A stretch of 64,000 nt of DNA, from positions 179,887-243,886 of the forward strand of contig VUYV01000407.1 of assembly GCA_008711295.1 (NCBI GenBank). Direction: 5' to 3'. The first letter of the stretch is position 1, and each line of letters opens with the position of its first letter. Below are positions 24,601 to 36,127 of this stretch, piece after piece. The translations under genes were made by a program, and so were the position numbers. Below the pieces are notes generated by a model that had not been told where the DNA came from, ran no database searches, and saw only the letters and a list, made by a program, of their open reading frames with translations. This DNA comes from Anarhynchus alexandrinus (Eukaryota; Chordata; Aves; Charadriiformes; Charadriidae).

Positions 24601-27600
24601 CACGTTAAACTAGCTGAAATGCTAGGACAGAAAATACAGTGTAGATTCTCTTACTGTGACTAATAATAAAAAGATCATCGGTGGCACTTCAGGTGTCTGA
24701 ATTGCAGTTGTTTAAGAAAAAATAAAATAAAAAAAAAAAAGGTGGGTGGGTTGCTCCTTCCAACACTATTTTACAGGTCACTTTGCAAAGGAGTGTTTCG
24801 TGCAGCCTGGAGGTACCAAATATAGCCTCATTCCAGAAGAGGAGGAAGAGGAGGTGGCTGCAGCAGGATATGAAAGAGATAAAAAGACGAGCCTGACTGA
24901 TGATTCTTCAAAGAAAAGGAAAAAGGTATGAGGTGCCCTACTGCTGGCCTGGAAAAGTGAGCCAGATAATTTGTTCTCTGTAGTTACGTCTGCGATTTAC
25001 TACAGCAACGTGGTTATGAGTAGCTGGTTCTGGGCTGAGAAAGTGGCTCAGTATTGTGCAGGTTCTGTAGCAAAACCAGGAATCTCTTCTGTGGACTTTT
25101 TAGTAATTCTTATACTTTTCTCCCTGTATTCTTGTTAAACTGTCTTCTGTGCTATAATGCACAGTCCTCAAAAGATATTCCTTACAGTGAGAAAAGAGTT
25201 ATTTTATTATTTTTTTTTCCCTGGTCTTTGTGAGGCTCTACAGAAATTGCTTCAGTTTCCTGAATTTCTGTGATTGTTGCTAATAACCCTCTTTCCCCTC
25301 CCTTCTCGCTGCTCTTGCCCCGACACCTTTCTTTCATCTGCACTAGATGCCCTGCTGCCTTGCTCCAGGGGGTATCCTGACCCAGCCAGTGCCATGTGAA
25401 CTAGGCTTATCTGCACATGCCAGGGGAAAATTGCTGTTTGTATTTGCACAGGGAGCGTACTCCATTTCCAGGCTCTAAAGCAATTTTTGCCGATGTGAAA
25501 ATGTCAAGAGATAAGAGACCTTTTACGTCCAGTGTTTGAACTCTGGCTTCAGAGCATGCTGCTATAAAATGTGGGGGAGACCTGAATCCCAAACGGGAGT
25601 GTTTGGTGGTCAGTCTGTTTATACAGCAATGAGTATTCCAATTCTAGACTTCAGTAAATAAACTGTTTCATCAGCCACTTCACAACTGGACTCAAACTTT
25701 AAATACACTTCCAAAGCCCTTTTTTTTCTTTCTATTTTTTTCTTTCTCATTCCAGCTCTGTGGCCTGTCTGTATCCCTGGAGAGGGCCAACAGGCAGGAA
25801 AGCTGGTGGATTTCTTTTTTACAGGAGAGGGACAAGGACGGTGTCAGCAATTGTGTAGTGAGAACTAACTTCTGAGGGCTCAGTTCTCCCAGGCTCACTG
25901 TGGAGTTGCACCAGTACTAGTACTGGTAGGTGAGACTGCCGATGCTGGCAACAGGGAATAGAGGAGTCTGTTTTGATGGCAGCGCTCGGAGCAGTCCAGA
26001 GTGACACTGGTGTAGCTGAAGTCTCACTTCCAGTCACGTTTTTCACGGGTAATCTGGTTTATGGCACTTTGCACTCTTATTTAAATAAGAGAGGAGTAGC
26101 TGGGGCTGTTTGTGGGATTGTAGGCGGCCACTGCACTAGAGTAGCAGTCAGGTGTGTCGTGACTTTCCTTGTGTTGGTCTCTGCCCTGTGGTATAATTGT
26201 TTCTGCCCTACAGTCAGTACATAATGAAGTTAGCGTTAATTCAATTTCTAATCTGCAGTTCTTGCTTGCCCAGTAAGGCTCTGGATAGCTGACCCAGTAG
26301 CGGGAATGGGATCTCTCTTGACTGTAGATCCTGTTGCGTGGTTCCATCCCAAGATGTGCTTTGCTTCCCTGCTACGTAGGCTCTTACTCAAGAATGTCTT
26401 GGACTTGTCTGCTGAGTGTTGTTATGCTGCGATAGAAAATAGATGTACTCTTCTTTCTATTCTGATCTCGGAAGCACGCGATTGAACTGCCTCGTCTCTC
26501 AGATCCCAGGCTAACTGCGACTCTGACTTTTCTGGACTCCAGACATTGGGCTTCTCTCTTGCCACGGAGCAGTGCGAGAGCAGGCCATTGGTAATACCCC
26601 AGTGGGGCTGGCTTCTCCTGCCTTGGCTTCTCTTCCCTCTAGCAGTGATGATGGTGTTTCTGGTAAAGGCTCATGTAACTGTTATTTAAATGCTGTGGGG
26701 AAAAATTACACTAAGAGGTGCACAAATAGCTCGTTATCGTATCAGTGCCCGTCCACCGGGGTGGGGAGTCCCTGTGGAGTCTTGCCCTGCTGAGACTACA
26801 GGATATGTGGGTCACTAATTTTTCTGGGGGCCTGCAGATGAACAGCCTTCCTTTAAATCTTGCTTGTTCTTTTGATCTTCCTCTCTTCTCAAGGAGGAGA
26901 TCAAAAGTTTTCAGATGTTTTCTAGTGCTGGAAAATGAAACTTTGAGCTTTTTGGAGGCAGGATGTGGGATCCTTGAAATGAATAGCTCCCTTGTTGTCT
27001 CTAGTGCCTGCTGTGATCTTGTCTGGGAGCCACCATGTGCTTCCCTGCTTGCCTGGAGCCCCGCAGGGATTTGCACAAAGTAGAAATAGCTCAATCTACC
27101 TAGTAACAATTGCCTTGCTGACCCCATCTCATCTGATGTTTGTAACATAAATGCAGAGCTTATATTTTTAAATGAGTATATAGGGAACTGCTATCTACCG
27201 AGCATCCGTTTAGTGTCATAGCAGTGGTATTAATGTTTTGGTTGTTCATGATCAACATTTCTGTTTCCTTGATCTGATGCTTCCTGGCAGTCCCTGGGTG
27301 CTCTTCACTCTCCCCAGAGACTCCTCTCCTTACAGAGATACTCTGGGGTCCTCACTCCCTTTTTTCCTCAGCTTTTCTTCCCAGTGGTTCCTTGCTTTCC
27401 TCCTGCCTGAGCCCCACAGCATTTACAGGAGTAAGAGACAGCTCGAGGCTTCAGGTCTCTGCGCTGGCCCAGGCTTCTGTTGTGACCGAGGGCACAAGTC
27501 TTTCTAGCGACAGATCACCCTGTTAGTGCTCTGCACATTGAGAGCACTGTCCTGCCTCCCGTAATCCCTGAGAAAATAAGCAACTTGAGGGAGAAGCGGG

Positions 27601-30600
27601 GATGCTGCTGTCGCAGCGCTGTGCGGAAGTACTGGAGATCTTCCGAGCAGTCGCTGGCAGCTGCGCAGGCACGGGGCTGCATCCCTTTCACTTTTACTCT
27701 TTGGGTCGCAGGGTGAGGGAGCTCCTATGGGAACGCGGCAGCGTGCCTGTGCTGAGCTTGTGTGGGAGGGAGGCGTGCTGAGAAGAAACGGACCCTTTCA
27801 TTTTTTCTCTCCTTTGTGTCTTTCAAGAAAAGATCTGCTATTTCAACTCTAGGAATAACCCTTTAATTTGAATTCTACAAAAGCATCCCATCTTCTGCTC
27901 CGATACATTGATTAACTTACTTATCCCTGGGGTAGTTTTGCGATGGTCATTGGAATTGCATAGTAAACGTGATGGCTTTTCAGCAGACTTTGCTGCTCTT
28001 TCTCCCACCATGTAGAAGATTTCCAGGCAGTCTGCTTGCAGATGTTGTCTCTTCATGTGAAAACCACACCTTCTTAATTGTTGTTTGTTCAGTGACCTGT
28101 AGTTCATCAAGCCTTAATCCATCCTCACTTGTAGCTGGTACTTGTTTTACTAGTTCTTCAATGGCATTAGTTTAGGGCACACCTCTTCACGCACTATGCT
28201 GTTCTCTTATTGTCCTTATCTGGACTTTTCTGAACTGTGGTGTATCGATTTAATGACTGGATTCTTCTCATCAGATTAATTCCGACTGGTCCTCAAACAA
28301 GGGATGCAGTAATACCTTTAGATTTACATAATGAATCTTGTTTGGAATTAAATTGGATGGTGGAATTTCACTTTTTGCTTTTTGTTTTTAAGAATTAAAA
28401 AACCGTAGAAGGAATACGGGCACCTCTCTGGTGATGCAGAAAGATGCGTGTCTGGAAATCCATTCTAATTTTTCACAAGGGCAGACATAAAGTCTCCTAA
28501 TAAGACCATAACTCCCCAAAAGGGTCTGGTGAAAAATATTTCAACTTCTTGGAGAGTTCTGGACACTCCCCTCTTATCTCAAAATCAAATACCTTTAGAA
28601 GGAATGAACTGTTGTAACTTTCTTAAAGCATAGCCCTGAGCAACTTTCTTTACAAAGGACAGGAGAGAGCCCAGTGTGCTCATGTGGTCCCCTCTTAGCG
28701 TCAGCTTTCCAAAAGTAACTGGAGCAGTATGAGAACCAGTGCTATCAGGCTCTAGCCTTGCCTGTTGCTCTTCTGCGTGCCAGCTCCCAATACGGGTTTT
28801 GTAGATGAGAGAGTTTGTTCTGTTTTGGTAGAGTTGTAATCGTTACATAAATTGGACAGGATGTGCAAGGAACCATAACGTGCAGGTCTTCATACTTTTT
28901 GGCCCACTGCGTCTTTACAGTGAGAGTCTGTTTGTGCAAAATCCGCTCAAAATGTTTACACAAATGCAGTGTTTGCAGTTCTGCGGGAGCGCCTGGGTGT
29001 GCCTGAAAGCTGAGTTTCATCCATCAGCAGCCATTGGTTCTGGAGACCAGTTTGAAGCTCTGGGTGCGGCAGGGCTTTGCTGCTGTTGCCGGAGGCAGAA
29101 ATCTGGCCTTTGCTTTGGCACTGCCCTTTCTGATCCAAAAACTAGAGAAACGATCTGAAAACTAGAGAACGTTCCAGCTTACGCAATGGTGAGTCAACTG
29201 GTAACCAGTGGAGTGTGTGTCTCCCAGTACCGGGATGCTATTGCTTAAAGAAATCTGTGGTCTAATAGAAGGATGCTGCTTGTGCAGAATGATTTCGCAG
29301 CAGCCCTGCCTCCTGCTACAGAAAACGTTAAGCTCTTCTGTCGCTAGCTTGCTCCCTGCAGTATTTGCAGTCCGCCGTGTGCTTATGCTGTGGTGCTTGC
29401 AGTACTGCACTGAAAGTGCTGCTTATGTGTTGGTGTGAGCAGTTTGCCTGTTAGAAACCCCCAAAAAGGGGAGACTGAGGTTTGGTTGATTTTCTTTTCT
29501 TTTTCTTCAGCCAGCACAATGTCCACGTGTGTATTTTTATTTCCCTTATAACCCTGAAGGGACTGGTGTGACATCCTGTCCTGTCTTCAGCCTTCACGTG
29601 CTGAGAAAGTTTCCCAAGCTCTGGAATGAGACTCTGTTAGTTGTTAAGGTCTTGTCAAACTTTCTCACCATGTGCATAGGCGGAAAAGCTTGAGAAAATT
29701 CTCCTGGCTGCATCCCTTTCTGTAGAAGATTTAACTCTTCACCATCCTCTTCTTCTAAAGACTTATAATTTGCTTCTGCCCTTAGTCTGTGGGTAGGGGA
29801 CTTTGAAGTGAGTCTGGTATTATCTCACAGAAAAATGTAGACGCTCGAATTTTGGGTGACATCAGTGATCATAGTGCTGTTGTGAAGCTGCAGAAAACTG
29901 ATACCTGCCCAGGGTTTGCTAGGTGTGGAGTCCTCTGCTCTCTTTCCCGCAGTCCCAGAGGATTCTGCTTGATGTTCAGCTCCAAGCCATGTGTTTTCTT
30001 TGCTCGTCCACCTCCCTAAAAGTGTTCTGTTTCACATTAAATAAGTTACTAGCTCTGTTGTCCCTAATTGATAGCCTGTATCTGGTGCTACGATGCACAA
30101 TCCATGCTAAATTGATGTCTTTAGCTGAGCCTTTTGTGTCCCCACTCTTACAGGAAAATATGTTGTTTTTAAATGAAATGTAGACAGACTCGGCTTGTCT
30201 TCCCGTAAGCCAGTGAATTAATCTTCATATGGAAACTGCACTTGTCTGGAAGTGGCTGAAGATAATGGAAGAAATGTCTCTTGGGAGGAGGGGGGAACCC
30301 AGCCTTCTCTGTGCTCTCCGCATTGGGATGCGTTTTCCCCAAGCAATTTTAAGAAAACTTACCCGTCAGGGGAAGTTTGTGGGTGGCGCTGGGGGGCTAC
30401 CAGCACCCCTGTGCCCTTGCTCTTAAGGCATGCCTAAATACAGCATGGGCTTGGCTTTAACGTGCTGGCCTGCCTTGGTGGGCCACCTGAGCACCTCCAA
30501 GCCTACAGCAGATGATGTTGGGATGTAAAAGTCAGTTACTGCAAGGGATTATTTTTTCCCCCCCTCTTTGCCTCATTTTTCATCCTGTGCTTAGCAGCTC

Positions 30601-33600
30601 CTTCTGGCTTTTGTTTCGAACAGGTGAGTGCTGGTTTCTCAGCTTGGAGTCCTCTGGGTGAATATGCAAATGCTACAGTGTCTTCGGCTTCCTTCTGTGA
30701 AGCCAGTTTTCTTTACATGGATGCTTTCCAATCCATTTCCAGCCAGGGTTGTTCTTTTCCCTTGGGTGGGGTGGATGTGTAACAGGCCTAAGGCAGCACC
30801 TGCGGTGCCTGAGGGCGTATCTCATGCCGGACCCACAAAACCGGTGTCAGCGCTGGGTTCAGACCTTTAGCCCCCATGGGCAGCCCAGTGCTGTGCCTGG
30901 TTGTGCTGGAGCAGGTGGAAATACTTGCCCACACCACTCCGTCTGGTTTTGTACAGGTATCTGATGTATCCATGGCTGATTGCCACTATTCCCTCTAATC
31001 ATGCGTTCATTTTCTCTCCCTTGGCTTAGCTTCTAGGCTGGCTGTGGATGTCTGCAGCAGCTGGCCAAGAGGGTGGCCTCCCCGAGGCCTTGTCCTGCCT
31101 GTAGTCCTGTGACTGGCGTAACCGTGCCCTTGGGCTTGCTGCTGCTTTTTACTTCCTCCCGAAATGAGTGCATGGCACTAACAGCCCTGCCAAGGCGGGG
31201 GTGACTTACAGCAAACCTCTCCCAGTCAAACTCTCTGCAAGCCCAAGGGTGGCCTTGAGGTCATTTGGAACGCTCTTAGCAAAGAGAATAAGTGGCATTG
31301 TTGGCTTGGGGGCTCCAGGCTTCTCCCATTACACTCCTTTCCATGCTGGAATGTAAAACAAGTTTGTGTGTTATGTTTGGGGCTGTCATTTGACCGCTGT
31401 CTGTCTCCCGTTGTGCTGCTCCCCAAAGCCTGTACGCAGTCACGCTCTGAACAAGCCATCATTCAACCTCTTTAAATTAGAGGGGGTGGGGGGGGAAACA
31501 CGGCTTTTTGTCTGGCTTACCAAGAGCCCTTTTCCTGGTCCAGTTATGCCTTGAAGTGAATGCCCTGGGCTTCCCCAGCCGTTGGTGCAGGTTCAGCAGA
31601 CTCGTTAGCACTGCTAACGGAGACCTCAGCCCTCCAGAGGTGGTGGTCGGCACAGGAAGCACTGCCATGGCTGCTTGCTCATGGTCTGCTTCGAGAGCTC
31701 CCTTTGACCCCAGCTGCAATGCTGCTGTGCCATTTCAGCTGTGGGACATCACAGAATCACAGCATCCCAGCCTGGTCAGGGCTGGAAGGGCCCTCTGGAG
31801 CTCCCCCAGTGCCACCCCCTGCCAGAGCAGGGGCACCTCCAGCAGTGGCACAGGACGGCGTCCAGGCGGGTTTGGAATGGCTCCAGAGGGGGAGACTCCC
31901 CCACCTCTCTGGGCAGCCTGTGCCAGTGCTCTGCCACCCGCACAGGAGAGAAGGCCCTCCTCAGGTTGAGATGGAACTTCCTATGGTCACGTTTGCGCCC
32001 ATTCCCTCTTGTCCTGTCACTGGGCACCACTGAACAAAGCCTGTTCCCATCCCCCTGGCACCCTCCCTTTAAGGATTGATAAGCATTGATGAGATCCCCC
32101 CTCAGTCTTCTCTTCTCCAGACTGAAAAGCCCCAAGTCCCTCAGCCTTTCCTCATCAGAAAGATGCTCTAGTTCCAGAGCAGTGAGCACACATGGATCAC
32201 CCGGGAAGGTGCAGCTCGCTTTAAGCACAAAAGCTTAAAAAATGGCTTAGTCAAAGCAGCAAGCTACACTCACTGGGCTGCATTCCTCACTGGTGGTGTC
32301 TGTCTCTCGCAGGCAGTCGCACGGGTGCTTCATGAAACCCTCTTTTGCTTCTTTCCTCGTGTCCTCTTTATGTCCGTGAATAGAACGAAAATTCACAATA
32401 GCCATTTGCACGGGAAGGTCTCTCTTTGATGCTGCCATGGGTGAAACTGGTGGATCCTCGTTGGAGGCCAGTGTTGCTGGACTAGGACAGAAAACTGAAG
32501 CTTTATATTAAGCATATGCAAAATATTAAAATTATTTTTTCGGGGCTCACTCATCTGTATGCTGCTTTCTTTTACTTCCAAACGCCAAGGAGTGTGAGGG
32601 AAAATACGTCATGTTTTGCAGGATGATCATTTCTTTTTCAAAGCATCTTCCTATAGAATATACCTGAGGAAAAAAAAAAATCTTCCATCTTTTTCTGAGA
32701 GTTGATCTACGTGATAATTTTGTGGGTGTCCAGGGAATTAGAAAGGTGAATTGAAAGGTGATCAGACTGGGTGTTTGCTTATTTGTGTACAAAAACTGAC
32801 CACTCTGGCTGTTTCCTTCTGAGCCACTTGCGTTCCTGGCCCCGGGACCGCTCAGCTTGGCGCTGGCTGCCCAGCCTGCCTCGGCCGCTGTGGCCGGAGG
32901 GCAGTGGTGTACCCAGCCGTTGGGCTCGCTGGCGCTCGGAGGGCACGGCTGGCTCCCCAGAGCTGCGGTCAGCGCTTCTCCTCCTGCTCCTTGCTGGAAG
33001 AAGGGTGAAGCGGCGGGCAGAGCGGGGCTGGCAGCTGGGCTGTGCGCGCTGCCAGCACAGGCAGGTCAGATCCTCTCCCCCAGTACTGCTTTCTAATTAA
33101 ATATACATAAATTGCTATACTGCAGTGTTAAATAGCCTTTTTCTGCTTTGGGATGCTCTGCCTGATGTGATTCCAGTGGAAGGTGGACCGCGGCGCTGAT
33201 CTCGGGGTAATCTCCGCTTGGGTAGTTACTGTCAGATGCCTCAAAATGGAGGGTTTAGATCCCTTGCAGAGTTCCTTACGAGCTTTATTCCAGCACCAGC
33301 TGTTCTTATTCCGCATCTAAATGTCAGGTCTCGAGCTCTGCGTGGCTGTTGCTTCAAGGCTTTGCAGAAACCCAGCCCAGAGGGGCTCGGCGCTGCCCCT
33401 GGCCTCTGCCGGGGCAGGAAGCTGCGGGGGCAAGTGGGTGTGCAATCCTTGAGATTGTGCAAAGAGTCGCTGCTTGCAAAAGGGCGCTTTCCTCATCCCG
33501 CCTCCCCTCCGGGGACGGCTGCAAGAAACTCTGACTGGCATCGCTCGGGCTTTCCTGCAAGGAGAAGGGTGTGCTGTCATTAGTGCTCCAGCGTGTCAGC

Positions 33601-34231
33601 GTTCGTTTCCTGGCAGTCTGTGGGCTGATGGTGGTGTGGGGAAGCAGGGATGGCGCTCGCATCCAGCTGGCTATTTTAGAAACCCATTTTGTTGGCAAAA
33701 AGGCTTCATCCTGCCAATCTCTATTAATAAAGAATAGCCTTAAATAATGGAGTAAGCTCTGACCGAGGAGGGATGGCAAGGACTCTCTTCTTGTGATTTA
33801 ACTAACGGTTTTCAGGCTTGGATTTACATTTTGATACCCCCGTGCTCTGGTGGCTGCTGGTGCAGCTGTGGACCGACAGCAGTGGTTAAATCCTGACTGG
33901 TGCTGTGTGCACCTTCCGTGCCGGAACAGACTTGCCCCTGTCACAGTTTGTGTCTCACAAATTACTGAAAGTGTCTCACTGCCCTGGTGAGCACAAGTGA
34001 CAGTTTTCCCACGTGCGAGTTTTTTATTATTTATTTTCCTTCATTTGCTAGGAGAAGAAAAAGAAAAAGAAGCACAAGAACAAGCAGTCCTCCGAGTCGG
34101 ACTCGGACAGCTCGGACTCAGACAGCGATGGGGCTCAGCCCGCCAGCAAGAGGAGCAAGCATTCGGGGAAGCCCAGCAAGGCTCAGAAGAAGAAAAAGAA
34201 AAAGAAGCATAAGAAGAAGCCCCGGGATTGA
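18655..34231 (+). CDS. ZCCHC17: Zinc finger CCHC-type containing 17 (S1 RNA-binding / zinc knuckle nucleolar protein)
   Basis: RNA-binding protein (pNO40/PS1D in the literature) of nucleolus and 60S ribosomal subunit; also linked to SR proteins. Coding exons: 18655-18696, 19257-19314, 20759-20859, 22504-22595, 23360-23460, 24777-24925 and 34052-34231 (TGA 34229-34231). They join with consistent phases into 240 aa against 241 in human. S1 domain about residues 13-80 ([17 protein letters not shown] onward). CCHC zinc knuckle C125-X2-C128-X4-H133-X4-C138 is split across exons 6 and 7. The C-terminus (182-240) is Lys-rich with a Ser/Asp run ([13 protein letters not shown]) between two poly-Lys blocks, a nucleolar-targeting type tail. 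The start is ATG 18655 (MEALPELY); the eight extra N-terminal residues of human (MNSGRPET) are absent. A second donor four bases after the exon 22504-22595 donor would create an in-frame stop (see findings). Confidence 0.97.
18832..18910. repeat. TA/TG-rich microsatellite-like tract
   Basis: Low-complexity alternating TATG, TACATA and ATATATACACATATAC sequence in ZCCHC17 intron 2. No other content. Confidence 0.7.
19047..19187 (+). mobile_element. CR1 retroposon 3'-end fragment
   Basis: About 140 bp matching the CR1 3' end in sense orientation: TTGGAGGTGTTCAAGG, then CTGGACGGGGCTTTGAGCAG and GGTGTCCCTGCCCATGGCAG, ending GTGATTCTA. It sits just upstream of ZCCHC17 exon 3. Confidence 0.92.
20367..20680. 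mobile_element. Non-autonomous hAT-like DNA transposon with TIRs and 8-bp TSD
   Basis: A 314-bp element in ZCCHC17 intron 3. The left end CAGTGGTCTCCAAA and the reverse complement of the right end CAGCAGTCTCCAAA match at 12 of 14 positions. Flanking octamers TCCCCGAG (20359-20366) and TCCTAGAG (20681-20688) match at 6 of 8, fitting the 8-bp target duplication of hAT elements. Subterminal GTGCACCCC and GCACGCACCCC motifs recur. It has no transposase frame, so it is a MITE-like deletion derivative. The exact family name is unknown to me. Confidence 0.75.
24926..34051 (+). other. ZCCHC17: ZCCHC17 last intron (9.1 kb)
   Basis: The largest intron of the gene; donor AAAAAG|GTATGAGG, acceptor TTTGCTAG. 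Apart from the CR1 copy at 31748-32172 and a GC-rich patch at about 32830-33080, I see no exon, RNA gene or other repeat. Short open frames here have no recognisable product. Confidence 0.7.
31748..32172 (-). mobile_element. CR1 retroposon, 5'-truncated, reverse orientation
   Basis: Begins with the CR1 tail in reverse (ATCACAGAATCACAGCATCC) and runs through the 3' UTR into the end of ORF2. On the minus strand the reverse-transcriptase C-terminal signature is readable ([52 protein letters not shown]). It is the same subfamily as the copy in the PKI gene intron. Confidence 0.95.
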
Positions 34232-34859
34232 GCGGGCAGGCAGGTGGGGGTACCGGCGTTGAGAGTCCCTGGCACACACCACAAGGAGCGAGCAGAACTG
34301 AGCCAGCTCCAGGGACCAGGAGTTTCCCCTCCTAAGAGTACCGCTCGGCGCGTGGTGTTACAGGTGGTGACTCTGATACAAGTTGTCCTCTGTTACCTTA
34401 GGCGCGGGCTGCCGTTTTCTCCCACCAGTAGGCACTCCTGCCAAAACCGGCTAATTACACCCCTTCGTCGGCACCTCTCTCATCCCGCAGCCTCGTGTTT
34501 CGCTGGGGAAGCTGCCAGCGCTCGGCGGCTCCCCGGGCCAGCGCGGCCAGCTGCGCCCAGCCTGCATGACATCAGCCCCCGACCAGTTGCCTGTGGAGCT
34601 GCGCAGCCGTGCTCTCCCTGCCCGTCCCCGCACCGCGCTCGGGGACAGGGGTGGTTGTCGCTGGGCCCTGCGGTGGGGCTACGTCCTCCCAGCCGGTACC
34701 GGTGCAGAGCCTCGGCTTTGGTCCGCGAACTCTCCCCCAGCCTCACTCATCCTGTCTGCAAACATTGGGAGTGGAAGAGTAAGAAGCAAGTGGGGGGAGT
34801 GGAGATATATTAAGTAAACATTAACTGTGGTGTGTTTGCCGCCTTGGTAAGTGATGGAA

Positions 34860-34865
34860 AATAAA
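34860..34865 (+). promoter_or_regulatory. ZCCHC17: ZCCHC17 poly(A) signal
   Basis: AATAAA about 630 nt after the ZCCHC17 stop codon, followed within 30 nt by a GT-rich stretch (GTTGTGCTTTGTACTGG), a classical cleavage context. Confidence 0.75.
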
Positions 34866-34889
34866 TCTCTCCAATCTCCAGTTGTGCTT

Positions 34890-35865
34890 TGTACTGGGTC
34901 TTTCCTTTTGTGTGCTCCACACTTCGTCTTGGGCAGTGAAAAGATAGGGCGAGCTGCGTGGAGGGGGTGTGACCTACATTAAAGGGTGGTGTGTTGGTGG
35001 CTTTTTTTTTTTTTTTAAAGTCTTGGCTGCTTTCAGAGGTTCCCTGGGGTGAGAAGGGGGTGTGTGATGAGGTGACCCCTACGAGAAGCTTGGTGCCTTC
35101 TGGTAAGGAGCAACTGGAGCATAAATCTTGTAACTGGAGCTGAAGGTCATGGGGGGAAGGGGTGGCGGACGGCTGGGCTGCCCCGCGCCGGGTCTGGGGT
35201 TACTCTGGACTGTGGCAACCACAGAGGAAGTCTGCGGGGAGCAGCTCGTCCCTGCCAGGGCAGATGTGCCGAACGGGGGGAGCTGAGTCACTCCTGGTGC
35301 CTCTGGAAGCGAGTGGGGCTGGTGTCTGCCTGTGTGTGTAGCAGGAGGACTGGGGGCTGCTGGAGGCAGTCTGCCCCTTCTCCCTGTGCTTGGCCCTTTC
35401 CAGTGCTGCTCACCCCAGTTCCGCACGGCCGAGTGCCCCCTTTTGGGCCGGTTCCCTTCCTAAACCCAGACATAAAGTGCTTGTGACCTTGATTCCTGGC
35501 TCGGCCCGCTGCTGGGCGTGCACCATCAGCTGATGCTTTGGCAGAGAGTGCCCGCCTGTACTGGTGGTGGAAAGATCGCCCTTGCTGGGATGGAGCGTGC
35601 CTAGATCCTGGACGACTGAGCTGCTGTGGGAGCAAACTAATATTCCCCCTGGAAAAGCACATTTCTAACCATAACAAACTCTCTTATTTCCACAGCTCCG
35701 AGAACTGGTGGAGACAGGATCACTGGTAGTTTAACCCCATCACTGCCTAGGCTGGATTTAACCCCCGCGCTCCTCCCCACAGCCTGGCTGAGACCCGCGT
35801 GGCTCAACACTACAGGTGAGCACATGCCAGAAAAGCCTTTTTGCCAGTAAACTGATCACAGAGTT
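34890..35865. other. Intergenic spacer between convergent ZCCHC17 and FABP3
   Basis: About 1 kb with no recognisable coding exon. It contains a poly-T run near 35001-35018 and otherwise unique GC-rich sequence. Confidence 0.6.
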
Positions 35866-35878
35866 GTAACAACATGGC

Positions 35879-35884
35879 CTTTAT
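35879..35884 (-). promoter_or_regulatory. FABP3: FABP3 poly(A) signal
   Basis: Minus-strand AATAAA (reads AATAATAAAGGCC) 244 nt after the FABP3 stop codon, giving a short 3' UTR. Confidence 0.7.
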
Positions 35885-36127
35885 TATTTTTCCAGGTGGG
35901 TTTTCCCATTATTAATAAAAAAAAACAAACCACCCCAAACCGCGAATCCACCACCCAAGCCCCAAGCAGCCCCACGAGGCGATGGGGACGGGGGCAGCAG
36001 GCAGCCCCGGCGGGCACAGCGGGCTCCGAGACCACGGCAAGCCGTGCCCGGCGTGGGGCGAGGATGGAGGCGATGCGGGGGGCGAATGCGGCACCGGGTG
36101 ACGGGCGGGGGGAGCTGGGGACGGCGT

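Noticed and set aside
32830..33100. GC-rich patch in the ZCCHC17 last intron as an alternative promoter or exon
   Set aside because: No core promoter motif, splice-consistent coding frame or recognisable protein; only composition supports it.
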